Assembly (NCBI GenBank): GCA_949288625.1
Contig: CASEKZ010000087.1
Location: forward strand, 1 to 5,784
DNA length: 5,784 nucleotides
Direction of reading: 5' to 3'
Origin: an uncultured bacterium
GTDB lineage: Bacteria > Bacillota_I > Bacilli_A > RF39 > UBA660
In this document: positions 1-4,777 of the stretch, piece after piece
Layout: the number at the start of each line of letters is the position of its first letter
How positions within the stretch are numbered: the stretch's first letter is position 1
Position numbers and translations under genes: made by a program
Notes under the pieces: generated by a model
Databases searched by the model: none
Seen by the model: only the letters and a program-made list of their open reading frames with translations
Told to the model about the DNA's origin: nothing

Positions 1-230
1 TATATGCAGTAAGTATCTTGTTTTCTTTAGCATCTATTTATTACTTTTTAAAAGATAGAAAAAAAGGAGCTATAATTTATATATTTTTAATGATTTTAAT
101 AACATGGGTTATTTTAACAACGGACATATTAACTGATAAAGCAAAACTACATATAAAAATACCTAATATAATAAAAAAACGTAACGCTGATAAAAAAGTT
201 AAAAAAAATAAAAAATCAAAAGATTCTTAA
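1..230 (+). CDS. C-terminal part of a small membrane protein (5' end outside window)
   Basis: The reading frame is open to the left edge (first full codon at 3-5, reading Y-A-V-S-I-L-F-S), so this is the 3' end of a longer gene and the TTG at position 18 need not be its start. About 75 residues are visible. There are two hydrophobic stretches, one at the window edge (AVSILFSLASIYYFL) and one about 20 residues long (AIIYIFLMILITWVILTT), separated by a short basic turn (KDRKKG). A Lys-rich hydrophilic tail (KKRNADKKVKKNKK) closes the protein. The positive-inside rule suggests that the basic turn and the tail face the cytoplasm. A terminator follows 10 nt after the TAA stop, so this is the end of a transcription unit. 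No family is recognised. Confidence 0.7.
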   Translation, partial: YAVSILFSLASIYYFLKDRKKGAIIYIFLMILITWVILTTDILTDKAKLHIKIPNIIKKRNADKKVKKNKKSKDS

Positions 231-240
231 AAAGATTTTT

Positions 241-270
241 AGATTGTACTTATGTACAATCTTTTTATTT
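241..270 (+). terminator. Rho-independent terminator after the membrane-protein gene
   Basis: There is a perfect 9-bp stem, AGATTGTAC (241-249) with GTACAATCT (254-262), and a 4-nt loop TTAT. T4, A, TTT follow. It sits 10 nt after the TAA at 228-230 and upstream of the next promoter, separating two units. Confidence 0.85.
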
Positions 271-281
271 TATGGTATTAT
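253..281 (+). promoter_or_regulatory. Probable extended -10 promoter for the 191-aa gene
   Basis: TGG precedes TATTAT (276-281), giving an extended -10 (TGnTATTAT). A -35-like TGTACA (253-258, four of six matches) lies 17 nt upstream and overlaps the 3' arm of the preceding terminator. The TSS would be near 288, leaving a leader of about 25 nt before the ATG. The uppS promoter in this window has the same TATGGTAT word. Confidence 0.5.
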
Positions 282-312
282 AAAATTATATTATAAGAGG
301 AGGTAAATAATA

Positions 313-888
313 ATGTATGATGCCAAGTCTAAAATAAAATTTTATAGTTTAGTTAGTGAAAAAATAGATTTTTCTAAAATAATTAGAGACGAAAAATTGG
401 ATTTTTCAAAGCCAATAATAGCCTCAAAAGGTTTTAATAAAGCGTTAAAAAACGTAATTGATAAGGACATTAATTTTTTATCTAGAAACGTAAAAAAAAT
501 CACTAAAGAAATTACTATGTTATTACTTAAATGTGGTGTTGACAATGATGAAATAAGTAGTGATATTGAAAAAATAGATGATATCATTAATTCTGTTGAG
601 ACTATTATAAGTAAGGTAATAATCGAAAAAGAAAGTATTAAGATGGGGTTGTTTAGTACTAAGAAGAAAGAAAAAAAGCAAAGATATAAAAAGTTAGAAG
701 ATTGTGTTGATACCTTATCAAGGTATCAATCAGAACTAATTTCGATGAAAGATGAATATAATAAATTAATACAAAGAATAAGTGTATTAAAAGACGAAGA
801 TTTAAATGAAGAGGAAGATGATAATCCAAAAGAAGATCCTTTAGAAAGAACGATTAACTTTTATATGAGTAAGCAAAATAACGATTAG
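313..888 (+). CDS. Hypothetical cytoplasmic protein, 191 aa, helical
   Basis: The ATG at 313 is preceded by AGGAGG (298-303) with a 9-nt gap, so both the start and the coding status are well supported. The protein has no signal peptide or membrane segment. It is highly charged and looks helical: residues about 40-110 are rich in I/L/K/E heptad-like spacing, a basic patch KKKEKKQRYKK lies at 117-127, a probable coiled coil follows at about 128-161, and then comes an acidic stretch (DEDLNEEEDDNPKED, 161-175). Residues 16-24 and 27-35 form a near-repeat, EK[IL]DFSKxI, with an 11-residue period. It has its own promoter, and the next gene starts 125 nt downstream. No family is recognised; a structural or scaffolding role would be only a guess. 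Confidence 0.8.
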   Translation: MYDAKSKIKFYSLVSEKIDFSKIIRDEKLDFSKPIIASKGFNKALKNVIDKDINFLSRNVKKITKEITMLLLKCGVDNDEISSDIEKIDDIINSVETIISKVIIEKESIKMGLFSTKKKEKKQRYKKLEDCVDTLSRYQSELISMKDEYNKLIQRISVLKDEDLNEEEDDNPKEDPLERTINFYMSKQNND

Positions 889-956
889 TTTTTTGTTCGT
901 GTGAAATAAATAAGCCAAAAAAAGTTAAGTAAAAGATTAAAATTAAAAATGTAATA

Positions 957-986
957 TTGTTTTTATTTTTATAAAAACGATATAAC
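957..986 (+). promoter_or_regulatory. Possible promoter for the glycosyltransferase gene
   Basis: TTGTTT (957-962) and TATAAC (981-986) are separated by 18 nt. The spacer contains an 8-bp inverted repeat, GTTTTTAT (959-966) with ATAAAAAC (971-978) and a T4 loop, which could be an operator or just AT-rich chance. No clear terminator was seen after the 191-aa gene, so read-through from upstream is also possible. The other bases of 889-1013 show no gene. Confidence 0.4.
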
Positions 987-1013
987 TTTTTTTAAGGGAG
1001 GCAAAGTAAGTTT

Positions 1014-2012
1014 ATGAAGGTTTTGTTATATTCAGAAGGATTAAAAACAATTGGGAAATCTGGTCTTGGTAAGGCCATAAATCATCAGATGAAGGCCCTA
1101 GATAAAGTAAAGGTAACTTATACTTTAAATCCTAAGGATGATTATGATATTCTTCACATTAACACTTATTTTCCTAAATCATATTTTTTTGCGAAAAAAG
1201 CAAAGAAAAATGGTAAAAAAATCGTATATCATGCACATTCTACCGAAGAAGATTATAAAAACGGCTTTATATTTGCAAGAGCAACTTCAAAGTTTTTTAA
1301 AAAATGGCTAATTAAATGCTACTCATTAGGTGATGTTATAGTAACTCCCACCCCTTATTCAAAAAAGCTATTGCAAGGCTATAAAGGGCTTGAAAATAAA
1401 AAAACGTATGACGTTTCAAATGGCATTGAACTAGAGTTTTTTAAAAAAGATGAAGCTCTTGGTAAAAAATTTCGCAAAACCTATGGATATAGTAAGAATG
1501 ATAAAGTTATTTTTGGAATAGGATTATACATTGAAAGAAAGGGAATAGTCGACTTCGTGGAACTAGCAAAAAGAATGCCAGAGTATAAGTTTATTTGGTT
1601 TGGTTATAGTCCTTTAATTGCTTCTACAAGGAAAGTAAGAAAGGCTGTTAAAACTAAATTAGATAACTTAAAGTTTGCTGGATATGTTGAGCAAGATGTT
1701 ATAAAAGGTGCTATGAGCGGAGCTGATTTGTACTTGTTTCCTACGATGGAAGAAACGGAAGGCATTCCTATAATTGAAGCTTGTGCTTGTAAGCAAAACG
1801 CAATAATAAGGGATATTCCAATTTTTGATGGTTGGCTTATAGATGGAAAAAACGTATACAAGGCAAAGGATGTTGACGAGTTTGAAGAAAAAATAAAATT
1901 ATTCTTTGAAGGAAAACTTAAAAACGTAACGGAAGATGCTTATGAAGTTGCAAAACAAAGAGATTTAAAAAACGTTGGTAAAAAACTTAAAAAAATATAT
2001 GAAAATTTATAG
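1014..2012 (+). CDS. GT4-family glycosyltransferase, probably membrane glycolipid synthesis
   Basis: This 332-aa protein has a GT-B, family 4 layout. The N-terminal domain (about 1-160) begins MKVLLYSEGLKTIGKSGLGKA and contains HAHSTEED (73-80) and TPTPYS. The C-terminal donor-nucleotide domain contains G-I-G-L-Y-I-E-R-K-G (168-177; R175 and K176 are the expected phosphate-binding pair) and the EX7E motif E247...E255 inside EETEGIPIIEA. There is no signal peptide or transmembrane helix; basic surface segments such as AKKAKKNGKK would suit a peripheral membrane enzyme. The N-terminus resembles Gram-positive diacylglycerol or monoglycosyl-diacylglycerol glycosyltransferases (CpoA/LafB-like), recalled from memory rather than searched. 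The likely reaction is sugar transfer from a UDP-sugar to a (glycosyl)diacylglycerol; neither sugar nor acceptor can be read from sequence. The ATG follows GGGAGG (996-1001) by a slightly long 12 nt. A terminator follows the stop, so this is probably monocistronic. Confidence 0.88.
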   Translation: MKVLLYSEGLKTIGKSGLGKAINHQMKALDKVKVTYTLNPKDDYDILHINTYFPKSYFFAKKAKKNGKKIVYHAHSTEEDYKNGFIFARATSKFFKKWLIKCYSLGDVIVTPTPYSKKLLQGYKGLENKKTYDVSNGIELEFFKKDEALGKKFRKTYGYSKNDKVIFGIGLYIERKGIVDFVELAKRMPEYKFIWFGYSPLIASTRKVRKAVKTKLDNLKFAGYVEQDVIKGAMSGADLYLFPTMEETEGIPIIEACACKQNAIIRDIPIFDGWLIDGKNVYKAKDVDEFEEKIKLFFEGKLKNVTEDAYEVAKQRDLKNVGKKLKKIYENL

Positions 2013-2037
2013 TGCCTTAAACATAAGGCATTTTTTT
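2011..2037 (+). terminator. Rho-independent terminator after the glycosyltransferase gene
   Basis: TGCCTTA (2013-2019) pairs with TAAGGCA (2024-2030) around an AACA loop, followed by seven T (2031-2037). The stem can extend by G-T and A-T pairs into the TAG stop codon. It isolates uppS from the glycosyltransferase transcript. Confidence 0.9.
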
Positions 2038-2054
2038 ACACCAAAATAGATATA

Positions 2055-2083
2055 TTTCATAATTATAAAATATATGGTATACT
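2055..2083 (+). promoter_or_regulatory. Extended -10 promoter of uppS
   Basis: TGG followed by TATACT (2078-2083) is a good extended -10. The -35 position 17 nt upstream (TTTCAT, 2055-2060) is poor, as is common with extended -10 promoters. The TSS is expected near 2090, about 20 nt before the ATG. Confidence 0.6.
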
Positions 2084-2097
2084 TTATTTAGTTGTTT

Positions 2098-2102
2098 GGA
2101 GG
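2098..2102 (+). promoter_or_regulatory. Ribosome binding site that fixes the uppS start
   Basis: GGAGG ends 7 nt before the ATG at 2110. A longer in-frame reading from TTG at 2092 would place this Shine-Dalgarno inside the coding region and has none of its own, so ATG 2110 is preferred. Confidence 0.85.
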
Positions 2103-2109
2103 TAGAAAG

Positions 2110-2820
2110 ATGAATGAAGTTGTTCCGAGCCACGTAGCAATTATAATGGACGGAAATGGTAGGTGGGCAGAAAAAAGAAAAATGAAACGTACTAAGGGTC
2201 ATCAAATGGGGGCAAAGGCATTAAAAAGAATATCTGAGTACGTGTATGATAAAAAAATAAACGTTTTAAGTGTTTTTGCGTTTTCAACCGAAAACTGGAA
2301 AAGAGATAAAGAGGAAGTTGATTATTTGATGGATCTTTTTCTAAAGTCGTTTAAAGCAAATTTTGATACGATAAAACAAAAAGGAGTGAAAGTTGTTTTT
2401 TCGGGGATAAAAGATAGGTTAAATGATAAAGTTATAAAAGCCATGGAAAAAATGAGTGAAGAGACAAAAAATAATAAAAATGGTATATTTAATATATGTC
2501 TAAATTACGGCGGCCAAGATGAAATAACAAACGCAACTAAAAGAATAAGTAAAGACGTAAAAGACGGAGTAATAAGTTGTGATGACATTACCCCTGCTTT
2601 GCTTAATAAATATTTATTTAATGATTTACCACCAATAGATTTGCTTATAAGAACAAGTGGTGAATATCGTATCAGTAACTTCATGTTATGGCAAATGGCT
2701 TATGCTGAGCTTTATTTTACCGATACTTTATGGCCAGACTTTGATGAAAAGGAAATGGATAAAGCACTTTTAGCTTATAATAAAAGAGATAGAAGGTTTG
2801 GTGGGGTTACAAAGAAATAG
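2110..2820 (+). CDS. uppS: Undecaprenyl diphosphate synthase (cis-prenyltransferase)
   Basis: The 236-aa product condenses eight isopentenyl diphosphates onto farnesyl diphosphate. The resulting C55 undecaprenyl diphosphate is the lipid carrier precursor for peptidoglycan and other envelope polymers. Family signatures are all present: HVAIIMDGNGRWA with catalytic Asp14, Asn16 and Arg18; GHQMGAK with His31; FAFSTENWKR (57-65 region) with Glu61-Asn62-Trp63; LNYGGQDEI (131-139); and the diphosphate-binding block RTSGEYRISN (181-190) followed by WQMAYAELYFTDTLWPDF, with Glu200 at the Mg position. Length is normal for bacterial UppS. It is probably cytosolic and peripheral to the membrane. It has its own promoter. 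In many Bacillota cdsA follows uppS, but here a minus-strand insertion sequence lies downstream. Known trans-prenyltransferases lack these motifs, so the call is secure. Confidence 0.98.
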   Translation: MNEVVPSHVAIIMDGNGRWAEKRKMKRTKGHQMGAKALKRISEYVYDKKINVLSVFAFSTENWKRDKEEVDYLMDLFLKSFKANFDTIKQKGVKVVFSGIKDRLNDKVIKAMEKMSEETKNNKNGIFNICLNYGGQDEITNATKRISKDVKDGVISCDDITPALLNKYLFNDLPPIDLLIRTSGEYRISNFMLWQMAYAELYFTDTLWPDFDEKEMDKALLAYNKRDRRFGGVTKK

Positions 2821-2838
2821 TTCAATATTTCTTTTTTT
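2811..2838 (+). terminator. Probable terminator overlapping the uppS stop codon
   Basis: AAAGAAATA (2811-2819) pairs perfectly with TATTTCTTT (2826-2834) around a 6-nt loop, and the T run continues to 2838. Only one of nine pairs is G-C, so it is weak as a stem. Its left arm consists of the last uppS codons. Confidence 0.55.
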
Positions 2839-2891
2839 ATTTAAAGTGTTTTTAAAAGTTATAGAGAATAATTATTATAGAAAAGAATAAT

Positions 2892-2910
2892 TATATTAAC
2901 TCTTGCTAAG
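2892..2910 (+). repeat. Left arm of the palindrome interrupted by the IS
   Basis: TATATTAA (2892-2899), CTCT, then TGCTAAG (2904-2910). These two blocks are the exact reverse complements of TTAATATA (4313-4320) and CTTAGCA (4300-4306) on the far side of the insertion sequence. Confidence 0.6.
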
Positions 2911-2913
2911 CAA

Positions 2914-2921
2914 TAAGACAC
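2914..2921. repeat. Direct repeat copy 1 (TAAGACAC) at the transposase 3' side
   Basis: TAAGACAC here is identical to 4291-4298. On the minus strand it reads GTGTCTTA. It contains a CT dinucleotide, the core reported for the IS110-family member IS621. It probably marks one end of the element. Confidence 0.6.
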
Positions 2922-2931
2922 GATTATATAT

Positions 2932-2946
2932 AGAACCAAAGTTTCT
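2932..2946 (-). other. Small stem-loop near the IS 3' end
   Basis: On + the sequence AGAACCAAAGTTTCT folds as AGAAC / GTTTCT with one bulged base. It lies between the large inverted repeat (2947-2985) and the end of the element, and could form part of a structured RNA transcribed on minus. Confidence 0.3.
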
Positions 2947-2985
2947 AACAGGAAGAAAAATTGTACTATAATTTTTCTTCCTGTT
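2947..2985. repeat. Perfect 16-bp inverted repeat spanning the transposase stop codon
   Basis: AACAGGAAGAAAAATT (2947-2962) and its exact reverse complement (2970-2985) surround the 7-nt loop GTACTAT, which holds the transposase TAG stop. On minus the left arm is the codons for Q-Q-E-E-K-L. No U tract follows on the minus strand, so it is not a classic terminator for tnp. It could stop read-through from uppS, protect the mRNA 3' end, or belong to the element's guide RNA. Confidence 0.8.
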
Positions 2986-4249
2986 GTTTTAATCTTTCAT
3001 TGTAATTAGATATACATATTTCATTTAATTCTTCAGGATGTTTATATTCTTCGTTTTTACTTAAGATGTTGTAGATAATGTTAATAATTCTTCTCATTAC
3101 ACATGTTAGGGCTTGTCTTTTTGTTTTTCCATCTTCTATCTTTTTGTAGTAGTAATTTAAAAAGATAGCATTATGTGGTTTTTCTCGATTTCTATCAGTC
3201 GATATACTACGACAAGCAAGATAATAAATATAGCCGTTCAATTGTCTATTACCATATTCATTTCTAATTGTCTTATCATGATTACCACTTGAAAAGTTAA
3301 CCGGTGCAATTCCAGCATACTTTGCAAGTTTACCACTATTTTTAAATCGTTTAATATTTCCAATTTCACATATAATTTCTGCACTTGTCATTTTAGATAA
3401 TCCTACAAAAGTATGTAATTTAAAACCTAACTTATCATATAACTTTATGATTTGTTTTTCCATTTCTAAAATTTGTTCATTACCACTTTTTATGTTATTT
3501 ACTATTGTTCTTATAAGCATATTTCTATCTTCTTGGTAATTAACATTTTTATAATCATAATCTTTTATTAATTTCAATATAAGTTCAGCTTTATATATCG
3601 GAAAACGTCCCTTGGTTTTAAAATCCTTTTTTAACTCTTCAGGAGTAAAATCCTTAATCATATTAGGGCTTGGGTATTGTTCCCAAAAATCCAAGGCTGA
3701 TGTTGTATCTATCATACAAAAGAAATCTTTATAATTAGGATAATGATGTAATAGTTGTGCGTGCAATTTATTTTTATGTTTAACGTTATTACAACTTATC
3801 ATATTTTTCATACTTATAAGTTGTTTTAGTGTCCAATATATTTCTTCATCTTGTGCATCAGGTAAGTTGTCTAATTCGTCAAGCGTAACCTTTGCAATAC
3901 ATTGGGCATCTATCTCATCAGTTTTTGATATTATAGGAAATTTTTTTCTTTCGGCGTATGTAAGTGTAGAATTAATGTGTTTAACTGTGTAACCATTATT
4001 AAGTAAGAATGTTGCAAGTGTATGTCCTAGATGTTTGGTATCTTCTAGCCCAAACACTGGGCTTACACTTTCATCAGTATATTTATTTACTATATTAAGT
4101 AGCTTTTTAAAATTATTAACATTATTTTTAAATGTATATGTATCTAACTTTTCATTGAAACAATTTATAACACAGGCCGTATGAGTTTGTTTATGACAAT
4201 CTATACCAACATATATAAACTTTAACTTACGGTGGTTATCGTAATTCAT
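2966..4249 (-). CDS. IS110-family transposase (DEDD N-terminal + Ser C-terminal domains)
   Basis: The 427-aa recombinase has both IS110 domains. The N-terminal RuvC-like DEDD domain shows YVGIDCHKQTHTA (Asp17), GLEDT (Glu69) and KTDEIDA (Asp111 and Asp114). A helical linker covers about 130-270. The C-terminal Transposase_20-type domain has FVGLSKMTSAEIICEIG (281-297), the block FKNSGKLAKYAGIAPVNFSSG (302-322) and nucleophile candidates Ser320/Ser321. All catalytic residues are present, so it is probably active. Known relatives use a structured guide (bridge or seek) RNA encoded next to the gene to join donor and target DNA. The ATG at 4247-4249 is preceded on minus by GAAAGGA with a 9-nt gap. 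A good promoter lies about 80-105 nt upstream, just outside the inferred element. At 427 aa it seems on the long side for the family (from memory). Confidence 0.97.
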   Translation of the reverse strand: MNYDNHRKLKFIYVGIDCHKQTHTACVINCFNEKLDTYTFKNNVNNFKKLLNIVNKYTDESVSPVFGLEDTKHLGHTLATFLLNNGYTVKHINSTLTYAERKKFPIISKTDEIDAQCIAKVTLDELDNLPDAQDEEIYWTLKQLISMKNMISCNNVKHKNKLHAQLLHHYPNYKDFFCMIDTTSALDFWEQYPSPNMIKDFTPEELKKDFKTKGRFPIYKAELILKLIKDYDYKNVNYQEDRNMLIRTIVNNIKSGNEQILEMEKQIIKLYDKLGFKLHTFVGLSKMTSAEIICEIGNIKRFKNSGKLAKYAGIAPVNFSSGNHDKTIRNEYGNRQLNGYIYYLACRSISTDRNREKPHNAIFLNYYYKKIEDGKTKRQALTCVMRRIINIIYNILSKNEEYKHPEELNEICISNYNERLKQQEEKL

Positions 4250-4290
4250 TTTATCACGTCCTTTCTTATGATTAATATGATTATTTATTT

Positions 4291-4298
4291 TAAGACAC
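4291..4298. repeat. Direct repeat copy 2 (TAAGACAC) at the transposase 5' side
   Basis: Identical to 2914-2921. It marks the transposase-upstream end of the element. The loop of the restored palindrome contains a single copy of this word. Confidence 0.6.
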
Positions 4299-4299
4299 T

Positions 4300-4320
4300 C
4301 TTAGCATCAGCATTAATATA
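4300..4320 (+). repeat. Right arm of the palindrome interrupted by the IS
   Basis: CTTAGCA (4300-4306), TCAGCA, then TTAATATA (4313-4320). It is complementary to the left arm at 2892-2910, with a 6-nt versus 4-nt asymmetric internal loop. Confidence 0.6.
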
Positions 4321-4327
4321 AAAACTT

Positions 4328-4355
4328 CTTATATTTGCAATAGTTGGGTAGTCAA
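4328..4355 (-). promoter_or_regulatory. Strong-looking minus-strand promoter reading toward the transposase
   Basis: Read on minus: TTGACT (+4350-4355), a 16-nt spacer, then TATAAG (+4328-4333). The TSS is expected near 4321, about 70 nt before the transposase ATG. It lies outside the inferred IS end, so it would be a host sequence that now drives the transposase. Confidence 0.55.
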
Positions 4356-4375
4356 TTTTGAAATAAATAATAATA

Positions 4376-4612
4376 CTAATTACTTTGCAATTCTTTTAGT
4401 TTATTTTTTAGTTTGCTTATTTCTTTTTGCTTTTTATCTTCAAGCGTTTCATTGTCGGTCATTCTAACTAAAATAATCATGTTCTTTGAACTGATGTATT
4501 TTAGTTTGTCTCCGACATTGAAACCTTGTTCTTTTAACCATTTACCTGATAATCTAATAAACGGGGTGTCGTGTTTTCCCATCATATAGCCTACGGTGTA
4601 TGTTTTGCACAT
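4376..4612 (-). CDS. SymE-like small AbrB-fold protein (putative type I toxin family)
   Basis: This 78-aa protein matches the SymE pattern. Residues 6-49 begin TVGYMMGKHDTPFIRLSGKW and continue through LKEQGFNVGDKLKYI to IILV. Compare the remembered E. coli SymE core: TVSY, then IPAITLKGQWLEAAGF, then GCIVLT. SymE is an SOS-induced toxin with a SpoVT/AbrB-like fold, normally held down by the antisense RNA SymR. The lysine/glutamate-rich C-terminal tail (about 55-78, DKKQKEISKLKNKLKELQ) looks like a short helix and is not part of the core. Start choice: ATG 4610-4612 has a GGAAAGGAG site 7 nt upstream; an in-frame extension to 4675 lacks one. It lies 126 nt upstream of the transposase start on the same strand but outside the inferred element. 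Function in this lineage is not proven; it could instead be a DNA-binding regulator. Confidence 0.8.
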   Translation of the reverse strand: MCKTYTVGYMMGKHDTPFIRLSGKWLKEQGFNVGDKLKYISSKNMIILVRMTDNETLEDKKQKEISKLKNKLKELQSN

Positions 4613-4619
4613 ATAATTT

Positions 4620-4628
4620 CTCCTTTCC
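4620..4628 (-). promoter_or_regulatory. Ribosome binding site that fixes the SymE-like start
   Basis: GGAAAGGAG on minus, 7 nt before the ATG at 4612. It selects the 78-aa start over upstream in-frame ATGs at 4625-4630 and 4652-4654, which lack a comparable site. Confidence 0.8.
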
Positions 4629-4655
4629 ATATGACTCTTTGAAACTTTAGGCATT

Positions 4656-4695
4656 ACTATAAAAAGTATTAACATTAGAAAATTAATGTTTACAA
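4656..4695 (-). promoter_or_regulatory. Probable promoter and operator region of the SymE-like gene
   Basis: On minus there is a -35-like TTGTAA (+4690-4695) and two -10 candidates: TAATAC (+4666-4671, 18-nt spacing) and TATAGT (+4656-4661, better -10 but poor -35). A 7-bp inverted repeat, AACATTA (4671-4677) with TAATGTT (4684-4690) and a 6-nt spacer, sits between them and would be a natural operator. The exact -10 is undecided. Confidence 0.4.
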
Positions 4696-4777
4696 GAGTT
4701 CATAAATAGCCATTTTTTCAAACTTTCCTTTTTGGTCCGTTTGTAATTCTAACGATTGAAAAACTTTTCTCATTTTA

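Larger units (their letters stand above)
2914..4298 (-). mobile_element. IS110-family insertion sequence, apparently intact
   Basis: The bounds given include both copies of the TAAGACAC direct repeat; the repeat-to-repeat period is 1377 bp. Inside are the complete 427-codon transposase gene, about 40 nt of 5' leader and about 45 nt of 3' noncoding DNA. IS110 elements usually lack terminal inverted repeats and move by circular intermediates, with a short core shared by both ends and the target; the repeat agrees with that. The ends are inferred from the direct repeat and from the palindrome restored when the element is removed in thought. Without a second copy or an empty site, they could be off by some tens of bases. 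Confidence 0.75.

Noticed and set aside
342..587. 81-aa minus-strand ORF
   Set aside because: Antisense shadow of the 191-aa gene; no ribosome site, and the + frame has strong start signals.
1604..1861. 85-aa minus-strand ORF
   Set aside because: Lies wholly inside the glycosyltransferase gene, over its catalytic EX7E motif; a shadow frame.
2092..2109. Longer uppS start at TTG 2092
   Set aside because: Would put the GGAGG ribosome site inside the coding region; ATG 2110 fits the family N-terminus.
2017..2205. 62-aa minus-strand ORF
   Set aside because: Overlaps the terminator, the uppS promoter and the first uppS motif; no independent support.
2866..2894. Direct repeat GAATAATTAT (2866-2875 and 2885-2894)
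   Set aside because: Only two copies of a low-complexity AT word; expected by chance in this composition.
4250..4292. Bridge RNA in the transposase 5' leader
   Set aside because: Only about 43 nt, A/T-rich with no stable hairpin; it contains a repeated AATCATA word and the ribosome site but no guide-like loops.
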